Counted from the stretch's first letter, positions 6,315 through 14,060 are shown. The stretch is 18,029 nt of DNA from Candidatus Peregrinibacteria bacterium CG10_big_fil_rev_8_21_14_0_10_49_16 (GCA_002772605.1 PFDS01000027.1:1-18029), one strand, 5' to 3'. Notes: generated by a model from the sequence alone, not told the origin. Numbers and translations: made by a program.

Positions 6315-7331
6315 ATGAATTCTCACAGCGAGCGTCTCTACGCGACGCCAAAACAGTGGTTGATGCGGCGTGTACAGCTCATATGTATCACCGTATTTCT
6401 TGTCAGCACGTTCTTTCCGCCATTTGTTCCTGCAGAGTCCTTTTCCGTAGAAGATGTTCCTGTGGAAGTGCCAAATGTGCTCATGGTTGAAGAAGGTTTC
6501 ATCATGAAATCTTCATCTCTGACTGAGCAGGGCATGCGTCGCGCGTATGCAGAGGGAATTGTGCATGTTGTAAAAGAAGGAGAGAACATAGAGAAGTTAG
6601 CAAGTCGCTATGGTATTCATCCTGATACCATTCGCTGGGCAAATACGCTGGGCGCAGGCGACACCCTCCGTCCGGGAGACGAGTTGCTTATTCTTCCGGT
6701 TGATGGCGTAGTACATACCGTAAAACAGGGACAGACACTGGCGGGAATTGCAGAACTCTACGAGAGGGACATAGAAGAGATTGCTCTTCAGAATAGAATT
6801 GACGGAGGTTTTATTCTTGCAGGACAAGAGCTCATCATTCCCAATGCAAGACCGGTTGTTGAGCGAAAGCCGACAGTGGCAGTCGTACAGAAGCCGCCAG
6901 CGTCTACTCTGCCCGGTCAGAAGCCTCTGCCGCCGGCTGTGTCTGCTCCGCCTTCCGGCGGAGTACTCCAGTTGCCCTGTGGCAACTGTATTTACACGCA
7001 AGGATACCGTCCCGGCCACTACGCAGTGGATCTTCAAACGAAAGGAGGAGGGCCGATTTTTGCATCGGAAGACGGGACAGTCGTTCGTTCTGAACATGGA
7101 TGGAGTGGCGGATATGGCAATGTGGTTGAGATTGACCATGGCAATGGTTTGGTAACGCTCTACGCGCATAACAAAGAGCTCTACGTCAATATGGGAGAAA
7201 AGGTACGGCGTGGGCAGGTAATTGCGTGGATGGGGAATACCGGTCGCGTGTACGGAGCAACGGGTATCCATGTGCATTTTGAAGTACGCGTTCATGGCGT
7301 GAAAAAGAATCCTCTATTATACTTGCAGTGA
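6315..7331 (+). CDS. LysM-LysM-M23 murein endopeptidase
   Basis: Exported peptidoglycan-binding zinc endopeptidase, NlpD/EnvC-like in layout. The basic N-terminus leads to one hydrophobic segment (about 20-40: signal peptide or anchor). Two LysM repeats follow (HVVKEGENIEKLASRYGI near 77 and HTVKQGQTLAGIAELYERD near 135), then a Pro-rich linker (about 180-215), then the M23 domain with H235-x3-D239, LYAH and H319-V-H321-FE. All zinc ligands are intact, so catalytic activity is likely. Two cysteines just before the domain (PCGNC) could form a disulfide. It starts 3 bp after dacA without a Shine-Dalgarno, suggesting translational coupling. The final bases double as the promoter of the next small gene. 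Confidence 0.9.
   Translation: MNSHSERLYATPKQWLMRRVQLICITVFLVSTFFPPFVPAESFSVEDVPVEVPNVLMVEEGFIMKSSSLTEQGMRRAYAEGIVHVVKEGENIEKLASRYGIHPDTIRWANTLGAGDTLRPGDELLILPVDGVVHTVKQGQTLAGIAELYERDIEEIALQNRIDGGFILAGQELIIPNARPVVERKPTVAVVQKPPASTLPGQKPLPPAVSAPPSGGVLQLPCGNCIYTQGYRPGHYAVDLQTKGGGPIFASEDGTVVRSEHGWSGGYGNVVEIDHGNGLVTLYAHNKELYVNMGEKVRRGQVIAWMGNTGRVYGATGIHVHFEVRVHGVKKNPLLYLQ
7318..7323 (+). promoter_or_regulatory. -10 element TATACT inside the LysM-M23 3' end
   Basis: TATACT lies in the last codons of the preceding gene, seven bases before ATG 7331. It would let the 44-residue gene be made on its own leaderless mRNA. Confidence 0.4.
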
Positions 7332-7465
7332 TGCAGTGGTTCCGTCGTGCACAGTCCAAACAGGAAAAAACGAAACAGGAGCTTTTGGTAGCCGCATGCA
7401 TGTGGGTGATTGTGGCAGGAGTAATGGTGGTTGTGGCCAACGTGCTAGCTGCAGCGCTCTTCTAA
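7331..7465 (+). CDS. Small single-pass membrane protein, 44 residues
   Basis: An ORF of 44 codons starting with MQWFRRAQSKQEKTKQELLV: a basic, charged first 17 residues, then a hydrophobic stretch to the end (about 18-44, rich in V, A and L), giving a predicted N-in single transmembrane helix. It overlaps the preceding stop by one base (TGATG), the classic arrangement for coupled translation, and also carries its own TATACT-7-ATG signal. No family is recognised. Placement after a murein hydrolase suggests a role in membrane or envelope, for example as a partner of the peptidase, but that is inference. Confidence 0.55.
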   Translation: MQWFRRAQSKQEKTKQELLVAACMWVIVAGVMVVVANVLAAALF

Positions 7466-7492
7466 GCGGGAAGCCGCCCGTACACATCCTGT

Positions 7493-7774
7493 ATGCAAGA
7501 AATACTAGCCCAGAAATGCGAACGTCTCTGTGAGTTCCAGAGAGATGATGAATATGGGTTTAGGCAGTACACCGTGAAAGATCAGCCCACTGGAAAGAAG
7601 TTTGAAAATCTTCGCCGCATTTTGCAAGCCATTGATTTTCTAGCCGGTGACGCGCTCCGCGAAGAAATTACCGGGCGCCTTGAACGAGCTTCTGGTGTAT
7701 GTGAAGATCCGGTGGAGTACATTTTGACAGTAAATGACAGGAGAGACCGTCTGATCTTGCAGAAGAAGTCGTAA
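7493..7774 (+). CDS. Hypothetical protein, 93 residues
   Basis: Soluble, highly charged, mostly helical protein with no signal peptide or membrane segment and no motif I recognise. It contains three cysteines (two in KCERLCEF near the N-terminus, one in SGVCEDP) and a repeated basic-acidic pattern (LRRIL, RLERA, NDRRDRL). The start is ATG 7493; TACACA lies 6 nt upstream, a weak -10 candidate. It lies between the envelope cluster and the response regulator, in the same direction. Codon use looks like that of its neighbours and no other frame competes, so it is probably real. Confidence 0.55.
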   Translation: MQEILAQKCERLCEFQRDDEYGFRQYTVKDQPTGKKFENLRRILQAIDFLAGDALREEITGRLERASGVCEDPVEYILTVNDRRDRLILQKKS

Positions 7775-7810
7775 AACCAACCTTTTATTGTGCAAATATT
7801 GAAAATTTGC

Positions 7811-7829
7811 TATAATTAGTAGATTTTCT
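7811..7829 (+). promoter_or_regulatory. Response-regulator promoter with shared box
   Basis: TGCTATAAT (7808-7816) continues into TAGTAGATTTTCT. The 19 bases 7811-7829 match 18 of 19 at 14653-14671, before the histidine kinase. The start codon is 14 nt past the box, so this mRNA should have a leader of about 20 nt. Confidence 0.65.
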
Positions 7830-7843
7830 CTTGTGCTATCTCT

Positions 7844-8242
7844 ATGCCAAAAAAGCAAACACAAAAGACGGGGAGTGACAAGTATGTGTTGATCATCGAA
7901 GATGAGCGTCCGCTGGCCCATGCATTGGAGTTGAAGTTTCGTAATGAAGGATACGAAACCACGGTGATGACCAATGGGAGAGATGCGCTCGAACATATAA
8001 AAAACAGTGTTCCGTGTATCATCCTTCTCGATCTCATCATGCCTGAAATGGATGGGTTTGCATTCCTGGAACAGTTGCAAGTTGCAAACATTTCCACGAA
8101 GGTCATTGTGCTAACCAATTTAGGACAAAAAGAGGATGAAGAACGCGTACGTACGTATGCCAATGTTGTGGGGTACTTTGTGAAATCCAATACGCCCATT
8201 GCAGAAATTGTGCGGAAAGCAAAGTCTGTTATTTCTTCGTAA
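7844..8242 (+). CDS. Single-domain (CheY-like) response regulator
   Basis: Receiver domain only, 132 residues, cytoplasmic. The acidic pocket is E19-D20, the phosphoacceptor is D63 in IILLDLIMPEMDG, the switch residue is T91 in VIVLTN, and the conserved lysine is K114 in YFVKSNTP. There is no DNA-binding output domain, so it probably acts by protein contact, for instance on the PilB motor encoded next. Residues 1-12 are a short basic tail. It is the first gene of the pilus operon, 5 bp before pilB, and its promoter box is repeated in front of the histidine kinase at 14672, which makes that kinase the prime candidate partner. Confidence 0.9.
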   Translation: MPKKQTQKTGSDKYVLIIEDERPLAHALELKFRNEGYETTVMTNGRDALEHIKNSVPCIILLDLIMPEMDGFAFLEQLQVANISTKVIVLTNLGQKEDEERVRTYANVVGYFVKSNTPIAEIVRKAKSVISS

Positions 8243-8247
8243 CACAC

Positions 8248-10053
8248 ATGACCATTTCTGATGCTGATCTTGGCGACATTCTCCTTAAGGGAAGTTACAT
8301 TTCCCAAGAGGAGTTACGCGATGCCGTGCAGAAAGCGAAAGAACAGAACACATCGCTTGTATCCATGCTCATGGAGCGAGGTCTCCTGACACAGCATCTC
8401 TATGAGAGCGCGCTCTGCGAACACTACGGTTGGGAGTTTCAGGATTTGCAGTCCAACTTGCCGGACCCAGATACTGTTGCAGAGCTCCCCCGTTCTGTTG
8501 CACAGAAATACAATATCGTTGTCATGAGCCAGATGAAGGAAGGCGTTACTGTGGCGACATCTGATCCGTTGCAGCCAAATCTTGAGCAAATCGTTCGTGC
8601 AAACCTTGGCCAAGAAAAAGAGCAAGACATAGAAGTGAAAGATGTGTCGGATGAAGGTATGGAGCGCAGTGCTCTGTCGCTCTTTTCCAAGAAGAAAGAG
8701 AAGGGAAAAGCCAAGACGTTTGGCGGACAAGTGAAGATTGTCTACACGTCGCACGAAGGAATCGAAGCAGCACTGCGTTTGTATAACACATCTCTTGATA
8801 CGCGGTTTCAGTCCATCATCAAGGCACAGCAAAAGGTGGCACCGGAGATTCTCACGGAGATTCTCAACGATGCCATTGCTCTCCGTGCATCGGATATTCA
8901 CTTTGAACCTCAAGAGAAACAGATCATCATTCGTTTTCGTCTTGATGGTGTGTTGCGTGAAGCAGGACGTATTCAGAAACAGTACTATGAGGGGATTTTG
9001 AATCGCGTCAAAATTGCATCCAACTTGCGTACAGATGAGCATTTCCGTCCACAGGACGGTGCGCTACGACACCAGACGCAGACAGGGAAGGTCGACGTGC
9101 GTGTGTCGATTGTCCCAGTGGTGGACGGTGAGAAGATTGTGATGCGTATTCTTGCGCTCTACGTGAAATCGCTCTCACTGAGTGATCTGGGGTTTTCACA
9201 GGAGCATCAGGATATCCTCAAAAAAGCAGTGCAGAAGCCGTTTGGCATGATCCTCACGACGGGACCAACAGGGTCAGGAAAATCCACGACACTGTCGGCG
9301 CTTCTCAAAATGCGTAACACGCCCGATGTGAACATTTCCACCATCGAAGATCCCGTGGAGTACAAAGTGCGTGGTGTGAATCACATTCAGGTCAATACCG
9401 GTGTCAACCTCACGTTCGCATCAGGGCTTCGCTCACTCGTTCGGCAGGATCCGGATATCATCCTCGTGGGAGAAATTCGTGACAGTGAAACGGCGGATAT
9501 TTCCGTGAATGCGGCCATGACAGGACACTTGCTCTTTTCAACGTTGCATGCCAATACGGCAACAACGGCTATTCCGCGACTTCTGGAAATGGGTGTAGAG
9601 CCGTTCCTGCTCGCCTCCACGCTTGAGATCATTATGGGGCAGCGTCTTGTGCGACGCATCTGTGCGAACTGTCGATACAGTTACTCTGTGTCACGGGAAG
9701 AGGTGCGCACGCTTTTCCCAAGAGCAGAACTGTTCTTGCCGCAGGACGAGACCGTTACCCTGTACAAGGGGAAGGGATGCAGTGCGTGTGCACAGTCCGG
9801 ATACCGCGGGCGTATCGGTATGTACGAACTGTTAGAAGTCACTCCAGAAATTGGAGAGCTCATTATCAAACACGCAACCAGTGATGAAATCGACCGTCTT
9901 GCCAGGTCACAGGGGATGAGAGTGATGTTTGAGGATGGATTGGAGAAAGTTCTGGCAGGAGTAACCACCATCGAAGAACTGAAACGCACAGCGGCGCCTC
10001 CGGAGGAAACAGTGGAGCAGAAGCACACTGCAGTTGAGCACGACATTCTTTAG
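8248..10053 (+). CDS. pilB: Type IV pilus assembly ATPase PilB (GspE/T2SSE family)
   Basis: Hexameric cytoplasmic ATPase powering pilin polymerisation. The N-terminal MshEN/T2SSE_N-type domain covers about 1-160 (GDILLKGSYISQEEL, LPRSVAQKYNIV). The ATPase core has Walker A GPTGSGKST (339-347), the Asp box STIEDPVEY, Walker B DIILVGE with E409, and the His box TGHLLFSTLHAN. The zinc-binding C2 insert has both pairs, CANC and CSAC. The length of 601 residues is usual for PilB; the presence of the N-terminal domain and zinc site argues against PilT. The tail (about 580-601) is acidic and low in complexity. It follows the response regulator closely and precedes pilC by 5 bp. Confidence 0.95.
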   Translation: MTISDADLGDILLKGSYISQEELRDAVQKAKEQNTSLVSMLMERGLLTQHLYESALCEHYGWEFQDLQSNLPDPDTVAELPRSVAQKYNIVVMSQMKEGVTVATSDPLQPNLEQIVRANLGQEKEQDIEVKDVSDEGMERSALSLFSKKKEKGKAKTFGGQVKIVYTSHEGIEAALRLYNTSLDTRFQSIIKAQQKVAPEILTEILNDAIALRASDIHFEPQEKQIIIRFRLDGVLREAGRIQKQYYEGILNRVKIASNLRTDEHFRPQDGALRHQTQTGKVDVRVSIVPVVDGEKIVMRILALYVKSLSLSDLGFSQEHQDILKKAVQKPFGMILTTGPTGSGKSTTLSALLKMRNTPDVNISTIEDPVEYKVRGVNHIQVNTGVNLTFASGLRSLVRQDPDIILVGEIRDSETADISVNAAMTGHLLFSTLHANTATTAIPRLLEMGVEPFLLASTLEIIMGQRLVRRICANCRYSYSVSREEVRTLFPRAELFLPQDETVTLYKGKGCSACAQSGYRGRIGMYELLEVTPEIGELIIKHATSDEIDRLARSQGMRVMFEDGLEKVLAGVTTIEELKRTAAPPEETVEQKHTAVEHDIL

Positions 10054-10058
10054 TATCT

Positions 10059-11336
10059 ATGGCAGATCCGCACACAGCATCGGCAGCCCTTCTCAACGAA
10101 GAGTCGTATGCGGGTGTCAAGAAACGACTGCGGGCAAAGTACGTGCTCTACCAAAGTCACCCTTTTGTTGTTGTCCCCAGAGAACCTGTTGCCCAACCGG
10201 CAGCACCTACTTCATCGGAAAGTTTTGTTCCCGAACAACAGAGTTTCCTGAAAAAAATGAAGATTGCCGGCCAGAGATTGAACAACATCGGCATGGGGAA
10301 AGTACGCATCGAGCTCATCCAGAGTCTTGCGATGATGCTCAATGCGGGAGTGCTCGTGTCTGATGCATTGAAAATGTACTTGCAGGAAGTACGTTCTCGT
10401 TCAGTGAAGAAAGTCATTCGAGGTATGATTGATGGTGTCGAGAGTGGAAAGCCGCTGTGGAAAGCCATGGAGGAGCAGCACATGTTCTCGCCATATCAGA
10501 CTGCACTGGTACATGTCGGTGAAGAGTCAGGGAACCTGGCACGCAATTTAGTGTATCTTGCAGAGCAGGAAGAAAAAGACAGAGCGCTCAGATCCAAGGT
10601 AAAAATGGCGATGATCTATCCGACGATTGTTCTGGTTGTCATGGTGACGGTGATGCTTGGTATTGGCATGTTTGTTCTGCCCAATCTGGTACAGGTGCTC
10701 GTGGCACTGAATGCAGAGCTCCCCTTGGCGACAAGGATTATTATTGCGGTGACGAACTTTCTGCGGCAATACGGGAGCACTGCTATTCCTGTACTCATTG
10801 GTACGTTTCTAGCGCTGGTGCTTCTGGGAAAATTCACAGCGTTTCGCATAGTGACGCAGTGGTTGTTCTTGCATATTCCCGGCATTGGCCGCCTTATGAA
10901 GGAAGCGTCCATTGCACGCCTCGGAGTGATTTTGGGAGGTCTCTTGCAGGCAGGTGTGCCACTCGTGGACTCACTGCGTTCACTGGAGCACGTCACGACT
11001 GTTGTGGTATACAAGAACATGTATCGCATACTTGCAGAGCGTGCGGAAGTGGGCGATTCGTTTGCAACGTGTTTTCATGGCTTACCTCACAGTTGCACAC
11101 ACATCCCCATTTCTGTGCAACAACTGATCGTCATGGGGGAGAAGTCAGGCACACTTGCAGAAACATTGCTGGGCATTGCGCAGATTTATGAGAAGAAGGC
11201 GGAGGAAACTGCACAGAAACTCCCGGTGATTCTCGAACCCATGCTCATGATTATCATGGCCGGCCTCGTCGGCTTCATTGCGATCAGTATTATCATGCCA
11301 ATCTACAGGGCAGTGGGAAGTATCGGGAATGGGTGA
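10059..11336 (+). CDS. pilC: Type IV pilus inner-membrane platform protein PilC (T2SSF family)
   Basis: Polytopic platform protein that couples the PilB motor to pilin insertion. Two T2SSF domains are visible: one from about residue 85 (IELIQSLAMMLNAGVLVSDAL...GEESGNL) and one from about 285 (ARLGVILGGLLQAGVPLVDSL...GEKSGTL), each followed by membrane helices. Hydrophobic segments lie near 183-210, 240-260 and 392-415. The first 70 residues are a proline-rich, poorly conserved cytoplasmic region. The 425-residue length is typical. The next gene's ATG at 11329 overlaps the pilC stop by 8 bp, so translation is probably coupled. Confidence 0.95.
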   Translation: MADPHTASAALLNEESYAGVKKRLRAKYVLYQSHPFVVVPREPVAQPAAPTSSESFVPEQQSFLKKMKIAGQRLNNIGMGKVRIELIQSLAMMLNAGVLVSDALKMYLQEVRSRSVKKVIRGMIDGVESGKPLWKAMEEQHMFSPYQTALVHVGEESGNLARNLVYLAEQEEKDRALRSKVKMAMIYPTIVLVVMVTVMLGIGMFVLPNLVQVLVALNAELPLATRIIIAVTNFLRQYGSTAIPVLIGTFLALVLLGKFTAFRIVTQWLFLHIPGIGRLMKEASIARLGVILGGLLQAGVPLVDSLRSLEHVTTVVVYKNMYRILAERAEVGDSFATCFHGLPHSCTHIPISVQQLIVMGEKSGTLAETLLGIAQIYEKKAEETAQKLPVILEPMLMIIMAGLVGFIAISIIMPIYRAVGSIGNG

Positions 11337-12519
11337 TCGACTGTGTTATACTGCATCCATTCGTCCCGCATTCACGTTGCTCGAAGGCCTTCTTGTCATT
11401 GCCATCTTGGGGGCAATAACCGGTGCAGGATTTCCGTTGTTTCAGGATTACCGGGATAGCGTAACCGTCGATATGGCGCAGGATTATGTGATCCAGGGTG
11501 CAAGGCGTGCAGAATTCCTTGCACGCAGCGGTGCGGAGGACTCTGACTGGGGATACTCTGTGGAGCACGGCGTGGTCTTCAAGGGGACAAGTTACGTGAT
11601 GCGAGATGTGACATTTGATGAGTCGTATCCCGTCGATGACCGCATTACGGCAACCGGTCTCCTGGAACTCTACTTCGCGAAGTTTACCGGGGATTCCAGT
11701 GATGCCGGCACTGTGCTTCTTACCCTGAACAACCACTCTGCGCTTGTGAGTTTGGGAACGGAAGTCGGTGTGATTTCTGGAGATGATGACACGTTTGCCG
11801 TTTGTCACGCTCCTAGTACGGAGTTCAAGACATTACACGTATCACAGAATGCGTGGCCGGGACATCAGGGACATGGTGACTATCTGGGTCCCTGTGTATC
11901 ATCTTCAAGTAGCAGTTCCAGCAGTAGTTCCTCAAGCAGTTTGTCGGGACTCACGAGCTTCGAGATTATCGGAGATCAAAGAGTACGCGTCAGTAATCCG
12001 TTCATTCCTCAGTTGACTGTTATCGGTGGTGCCATTACCTATGGAGGATACGATATGCCGGTCACCTGTTTTATGGATATCAGCGCAGAAACAGTGGAAC
12101 CGTTTGGAACGTACGCGTCACCGGTGAGTGCAAATGTGAATGACGGTGAGGAGCACGATTACTTAGGATCTTCGTACACTGCGACAAAATTCATCACGAT
12201 CACCTGCAAGTCGTGGGTGAAGGAGGATCCAGCATACAGCGGAGAACTCGATGCGCACTGGGAGACGTACTTCGCATTTGATTCAAGGGCAAAGAACCAA
12301 GTCTATGTTTTGAGAAACGACGATGCTGTGCCATCTCTGGATGCATTCCAGGACCCGGAAACGATCGAAGACTTCCTGGAACCGTACATCGACGGGGGTG
12401 CTATTGATATACAGGATAATCAGGTGATCTTCTTATTCGAGTTGAGTGAAGTGGCTTCGGGCACGGGATATAGCGCGCAGGATATCGTCCTCCTCTTATC
12501 GCTATATGATGGACAGTAA
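11329..12519 (+). CDS. Large minor pilin/pseudopilin with CH-x-P...HGD motif and poly-Ser linker
   Basis: A prepilin-type N-terminus (RPA|FTLLEGLLVIAILGAITGAG, Glu at position 5, Ala rather than Gly before the cut) is followed by a pilin-like N-domain. Then comes a cysteine-bounded motif beginning VCHAPST and ending HGDYLGPC (about 11806-11895), of the CHxPPGNP...HxxHGDxLGxC type seen in many secreted bacterial proteins. Fourteen consecutive serines (11899-11940) lead into a second, beta-rich domain of about 190 residues. At 396 residues it is far larger than the other pilins here and could be a tip adhesin. ATG 11329, overlapping pilC, gives a 14-residue leader; an ATT at 11359, 6 nt after TGTTATACT, would give the short leader typical of prepilins. 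First of four consecutive minor-pilin genes. Confidence 0.8.
   Translation: MGDRLCYTASIRPAFTLLEGLLVIAILGAITGAGFPLFQDYRDSVTVDMAQDYVIQGARRAEFLARSGAEDSDWGYSVEHGVVFKGTSYVMRDVTFDESYPVDDRITATGLLELYFAKFTGDSSDAGTVLLTLNNHSALVSLGTEVGVISGDDDTFAVCHAPSTEFKTLHVSQNAWPGHQGHGDYLGPCVSSSSSSSSSSSSSSLSGLTSFEIIGDQRVRVSNPFIPQLTVIGGAITYGGYDMPVTCFMDISAETVEPFGTYASPVSANVNDGEEHDYLGSSYTATKFITITCKSWVKEDPAYSGELDAHWETYFAFDSRAKNQVYVLRNDDAVPSLDAFQDPETIEDFLEPYIDGGAIDIQDNQVIFLFELSEVASGTGYSAQDIVLLLSLYDGQ
11344..11352 (+). promoter_or_regulatory. -10-like TGTTATACT, 6 nt before an in-frame ATT
   Basis: Same geometry as the element before the glycosyltransferase ATA codon. It could launch the minor-pilin genes separately from pilBC. 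It lies inside coding sequence if ATG 11329 is used. Confidence 0.3.
11899..11940 (+). repeat. Fourteen-codon poly-serine tract
   Basis: Fourteen Ser codons that mix TCA, TCT, TCC, AGT and AGC. The lack of a DNA-level repeat unit shows the amino-acid run is kept by selection on the protein rather than by slippage. It links the CH/HGD motif to the C-terminal domain. Confidence 0.9.
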
Positions 12520-12979
12520 CGGTGCCTGTCGACGGGGGTTTATCTTCATCGAAATTCTGCTGGGAATCACGCTCTTTGGACTGCTCGTGGTGTCTGCGTT
12601 CTTGATTATGTTTCTTGGGCAGAGCTCTTCCATTGCCAGCGGAGACCGTTTTCGTGCAATCCATCTTGCCGAGCGTGCGCTCGATGCAGCGTACAGCATA
12701 CGTGAGGAAGATTTTCTAGAGTTGCAGGCCGGTACACATGGTATTGCTCTTGGCGCTGATGGAACATGGGAACTTTTCGGAAGCGAGACGGTGACGAGTG
12801 ACGGCTATACCATTCAGCTTGCGATCACCAGTCTTGCGAGTGACTGGGTCGCTTTGCAGGCAGATGTGCATTGGGATCACGGCACAAAAGGAGCAGGGAC
12901 GGTGACGCTCCATAGAGAACTCACAAACTGGCGTGCGCCTGTGGATGAAGCGTGGGATCCTAACCCTCCCGAACCATGA
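12506..12979 (+). CDS. Minor pilin with type IV prepilin leader
   Basis: Leader MMDSNGACRRG then FIFIEILLGITLFGLLVVSAFLIMF: a class III signal with Gly before the cut, Phe at +1 and Glu at +5, so it should be processed by a PilD-type peptidase and enter the filament. The globular part (about 45-157) is small and beta-rich, resembling GspI/PilV-like minor pilins only in general form. ATG 12506 overlaps the previous stop by 14 bp; a second ATG at 12509 is in frame, and either would do. The next ATG overlaps its stop by 4 bp (ATGA). Confidence 0.8.
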   Translation: MMDSNGACRRGFIFIEILLGITLFGLLVVSAFLIMFLGQSSSIASGDRFRAIHLAERALDAAYSIREEDFLELQAGTHGIALGADGTWELFGSETVTSDGYTIQLAITSLASDWVALQADVHWDHGTKGAGTVTLHRELTNWRAPVDEAWDPNPPEP

Positions 12980-13395
12980 TGCTCCTGCACACCAGAGGCG
13001 GCTATATGTTTCTCACGAGCGTTCTGTTTGCAGGAGCGATCGCCATGGCGATCGCGGTGTCACTCGTTCTTCTTGGCGTCAGTGCAGGAAAGAATAGTAC
13101 GACCTTCACGCAAACGGAGCAGGCGCACTACAATGCGCAGACGTGCATAGAACGGGTGCTCCGCAGTTTGCAAATGAATCCCGGTTACAGTGGTGATGAA
13201 ACCTTCGTGTTCACGGAAGGCAGTTGTACAGTACTGCCTGTTGAAGCAAGTGGAGATGAACGTACGGTGTGCGCGGAAGGTCATCACAAAGGCAACGTGC
13301 GTCGTCTGGAGTTGAAGATGCGAGTTGTGTATCCCGACATCCTCATTGATGAGTGGCAGGAGAAGTACGCATTTACTCTCTGTGGCACGCCATGA
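12976..13395 (+). CDS. Minor pilin-like protein lacking Glu5
   Basis: The N-terminus is MMLLHTRGG then YMFLTSVLFAGAIAMAIAVSLVLLG. The helix and Gly-Gly before it look like a prepilin signal, but +1 is Tyr and +5 is Thr instead of Glu. Loss of Glu5 is known for GspK-type tip subunits, which start filament assembly; that parallel is inference, since the protein (139 residues) lacks GspK's large insert. Four cysteines lie in the globular part (TCIERV, SCTV, VCAEG, LCGTP), enough for two disulfides. Both flanks are 4-bp ATGA overlaps, so translation is coupled in the minor-pilin string. Confidence 0.72.
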   Translation: MMLLHTRGGYMFLTSVLFAGAIAMAIAVSLVLLGVSAGKNSTTFTQTEQAHYNAQTCIERVLRSLQMNPGYSGDETFVFTEGSCTVLPVEASGDERTVCAEGHHKGNVRRLELKMRVVYPDILIDEWQEKYAFTLCGTP

Positions 13396-14018
13396 AGCAC
13401 ACTCACTTCAGATATGGCTTTACTCTGATAGAAGTACTGTTGCTTCTGGGTGTGTTCAGTCTCGTCATAGTCGTCATGATTCCACTGCTGACCAGTGGAA
13501 CAGAGGCTCGTATCCGTCAGCAGACGGTTGCCGTCGTGGAATACAGTGGCTTGCAGGCAGTGCAGTCGATGCAACGACGCGTGCACAATGCAGAGAAGAT
13601 TTTGCTTCCGGCAGCCGGAGCGACCGGACCGGTTCTGGCTGTACAGTCTGCATCGGGACAGCTCCATCCGACGATGTTTGCTGTACAGACGGGATCGCTC
13701 GTCATTATTGAAGGAAACGAAGTGCGTAAGGTAACACCGGAACTTGTGGCCGTGAAGGACTTCACTGTGCGAAACACGTCACAGTCTACTGCGAATCAGA
13801 GCGCGTACGTTACGTTTACTGTATCACGCACGGTACGCTTGCATCCCGTACAGACGTATGAGCGTACAGTCGAACTTCTGGTGCAGCCGCTGTCAAAAGA
13901 TTTGCAAGAGGGAAATCCCTGTGTCTGCAGCGACCCTGTGTGTGTGAACGGAGAACTCCTCTGGCAGACTTGCGATATCGTCTGCACTACCTTAAGTTAC
14001 GACAATATCGAGTGTTGA
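13392..14018 (+). CDS. Minor pilin with cysteine-rich tail (GspJ/PilW-like position)
   Basis: Prepilin signal MKHTHFRYG|FTLIEVLLLLGVFSLVIVVM with Gly before the cut and Glu at +5. The body of about 150 residues is beta-rich (QSAYVTFTVSRTVRL, TYERTVELLVQ), as in GspJ-like subunits. The last 32 residues hold six cysteines, from C177 to the terminal C208, which suggests a disulfide-stabilised C-terminal knot. Start ATG 13392 overlaps the previous stop by four bases. It is the last of the coupled minor-pilin genes; an 81-bp gap with a promoter-like element separates it from the major pilin. Confidence 0.8.
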   Translation: MKHTHFRYGFTLIEVLLLLGVFSLVIVVMIPLLTSGTEARIRQQTVAVVEYSGLQAVQSMQRRVHNAEKILLPAAGATGPVLAVQSASGQLHPTMFAVQTGSLVIIEGNEVRKVTPELVAVKDFTVRNTSQSTANQSAYVTFTVSRTVRLHPVQTYERTVELLVQPLSKDLQEGNPCVCSDPVCVNGELLWQTCDIVCTTLSYDNIEC

Positions 14019-14023
14019 TGTAG

Positions 14024-14049
14024 TCAAGGCAAACTCTCCATATCCTTGA
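14024..14049. repeat. Inverted repeat TCAAGG/CCTTGA upstream of the major pilin gene
   Basis: Six-base arms separated by 14 bases, just after the minor-pilin operon and before the putative -10 at 14061. No T-run follows, so it is not a standard terminator; it could be an operator or a weak processing hairpin. Short arms make chance possible. Confidence 0.25.
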
Positions 14050-14060
14050 ATTCTCTTCTG

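Noticed and set aside
11899..11940. Poly-Ser tract as a phase-variable microsatellite
   Set aside because: The codons are a mix of TCN and AGY with no repeating DNA unit, so slippage is not expected.
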